NCBI RefSeq assembly: GCF_014873705.1
Contig: NZ_JADBDS010000001.1
Span: 1,302,001-1,366,000, forward strand
Length of the DNA: 64,000 nucleotides
From: Mycobacterium sp. OAS707
GTDB lineage: Bacteria; Actinomycetota; Actinomycetes; Mycobacteriales; Mycobacteriaceae
Reading direction: 5' to 3'
The notes under the pieces were generated by a model. The model ran no database searches, had not been told where the DNA came from, and worked only from the letters and a program-made list of their open reading frames with translations. A program made the position numbers and the translations under genes. Shown here piece after piece: positions 63,043-64,000 of this stretch (position 1 is its first letter; the number at the start of each line of letters is the position of its first letter).

Positions 63043-64000
63043 GTAATACGCACGTCGGCGCGCACCCGATGATCCCGCGATTCATCCGACTGTTCTGTGT
63101 GCCGATCTTCTTGGGCTGGATCGCACTGGTCGTGATCGTCAACGTCATCGTCCCGCAGCTGGAAGTCGTCGGCGAGGCGCACGCGGTGTCGTTCGCTCCC
63201 AAGGACGCACCGTCGATGCAGGCGATGCAGCGCATCGGTCACGATTTCCAGGAGTTCAATTCCAACAGCTCGGCGATGATCGTCCTGGAGGGCGACCAGC
63301 CACTCGGCGACGCCGCGCACAAGTACTACGACGGCCTGATCAAGAAACTCGAAGCCGACACCAAGCACGTCCAGCACGTTCAGGACTTCTGGGGCGATCC
63401 GCTGACCGCAACGGGCGCGCAGAGCGCCGACGGAAAGGCCGCCAACGTCCAGGTGTACCTGGCGGGCAACCAGGGCGAAACCCTGGCCAACGAGTCCGTG
63501 CAAGCCGTGCGGACGATCATCGACCAGTCGTCCCCGCCGCCTGGAGTCAAGGTTTACGTCACCGGCCCTACGCCGCTCTCGAACGACCAGCACCACGCCG
63601 GCGATAAAAGCGTCAAGCTGATCACCGCCATCACCATGGGCGTCATCTTCGTGATGCTGTTGCTCGTCTACCGGTCGATCGTGACGGTGCTCCTGGTTCT
63701 GGTGATGATGTTCATCGAGTTGTCCGCTGCCCGGGGAATCGTTGCGGCCCTTAGCTATTACAACTTGATCGGGTTGTCGACGTTCGCGGTCAATCTACTC
63801 ACCACGCTGGCGATAGCGGCAAGTACGGACTATGCGATCTTCCTGTTGGGCCGCTACCACGAAGCGCGCAACAACGGCGAGGACCGCGAAACCGCCTTCT
63901 ACACCATGTATCACGGCACCGCTCACGTCATCTTGGGCTCGGGTCTGACCATCGCGGGTGCGACGTTCTGTCTGCACTTCACCAGGCTGCCCTACTTCGA
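63039..64000 (+). CDS. MmpL/RND family transporter (3' end outside window)
   Basis: First about 320 residues of an MmpL transporter of the proton-driven RND superfamily. N-terminal helix [22 protein letters not shown], periplasmic porter domain with [19 protein letters not shown], then helices [21 protein letters not shown] and [26 protein letters not shown], the last being the MmpL hallmark with Asp-Tyr of the proton relay. The frame is open to the edge. Pairs with mmpS; resembles MmpL4/MmpL5. Confidence 0.93.
   Translation, partial: MSNTHVGAHPMIPRFIRLFCVPIFLGWIALVVIVNVIVPQLEVVGEAHAVSFAPKDAPSMQAMQRIGHDFQEFNSNSSAMIVLEGDQPLGDAAHKYYDGLIKKLEADTKHVQHVQDFWGDPLTATGAQSADGKAANVQVYLAGNQGETLANESVQAVRTIIDQSSPPPGVKVYVTGPTPLSNDQHHAGDKSVKLITAITMGVIFVMLLLVYRSIVTVLLVLVMMFIELSAARGIVAALSYYNLIGLSTFAVNLLTTLAIAASTDYAIFLLGRYHEARNNGEDRETAFYTMYHGTAHVILGSGLTIAGATFCLHFTRLPYF

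Overview
The window is high-GC, densely coded DNA from an actinobacterium, almost certainly a Mycolicibacterium/Mycobacterium-type organism. The signs are an mmpS-mmpL pair behind a TetR regulator, EthA-like Baeyer-Villiger monooxygenases, an F420-type LLM oxidoreductase, frequent GTG starts, ATGA start/stop overlaps and a MIRU-like mini-ORF. No tRNA, rRNA, CRISPR array, insertion sequence or prophage was seen. All product names come from reading translated sequence and motifs; no database search was run.

Layout. 1-3 kb: the end of the complex I operon (nuoM 3' end, nuoN) with a crotonase fused to it by an ATGA overlap. 3-18.4 kb: assorted redox and regulatory genes (SDR, PIG-L deacetylase, four regulators, DivIVA-motif membrane protein, LLM plus two EthA-like monooxygenases, flavin amine oxidase, NAD(P)H oxidoreductase plus SMR pump, quinone reductase). 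18.4-24.1 kb: the glyoxylate-to-glycerate pathway (glycerate kinase, hydroxypyruvate isomerase, tartronate semialdehyde reductase, glyoxylate carboligase, IclR regulator) with matching palindromes at its promoters. 24.2-53 kb: a large oxalate/formate region with two FCD-GntR regulators, three OFA-type MFS transporters, three formyl-CoA transferase-like proteins, oxalyl-CoA decarboxylase, a LysR regulator, NAD-dependent formate dehydrogenase (fdsGBAD plus fdhD), a PAS protein, pyruvate kinase, a PanE-type reductase, the three-subunit transhydrogenase and a YdeP-type molybdoprotein. 53-62 kb: a TetR-centred accessory cluster with DJ-1/PfpI protein, a frameshifted crotonase, lipoprotein hydrolase, isochorismatase, aldo/keto reductase, SDR, solute-binding-like protein and a CocE-type hydrolase. 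62-64 kb: tetR-mmpS-mmpL, cut by the window end.

How it fits together (inference from co-location and shared operators): oxalate enters by OFA transporters and is activated to oxalyl-CoA by CoA transferases. Oxc decarboxylates it to formyl-CoA, the transferase releases formate, and Fds formate dehydrogenase makes NADH. PntAA/AB/B can convert NADH to NADPH. A PanE-type reductase, like the oxalyl-CoA reductase PanE2 described in Methylobacterium extorquens, could use that NADPH to reduce oxalyl-CoA to glyoxylate, which Gcl, GlxR and glycerate kinase turn into 2-phosphoglycerate, with a pyruvate kinase in the same operon as the reductase. A 13-bp palindrome, GCATAC-N-GTATGC, is perfect at the fdhD/transporter and panE/pntAA divergent promoters and imperfect at frc1 and frc2, which ties the units into one putative oxalate regulon.
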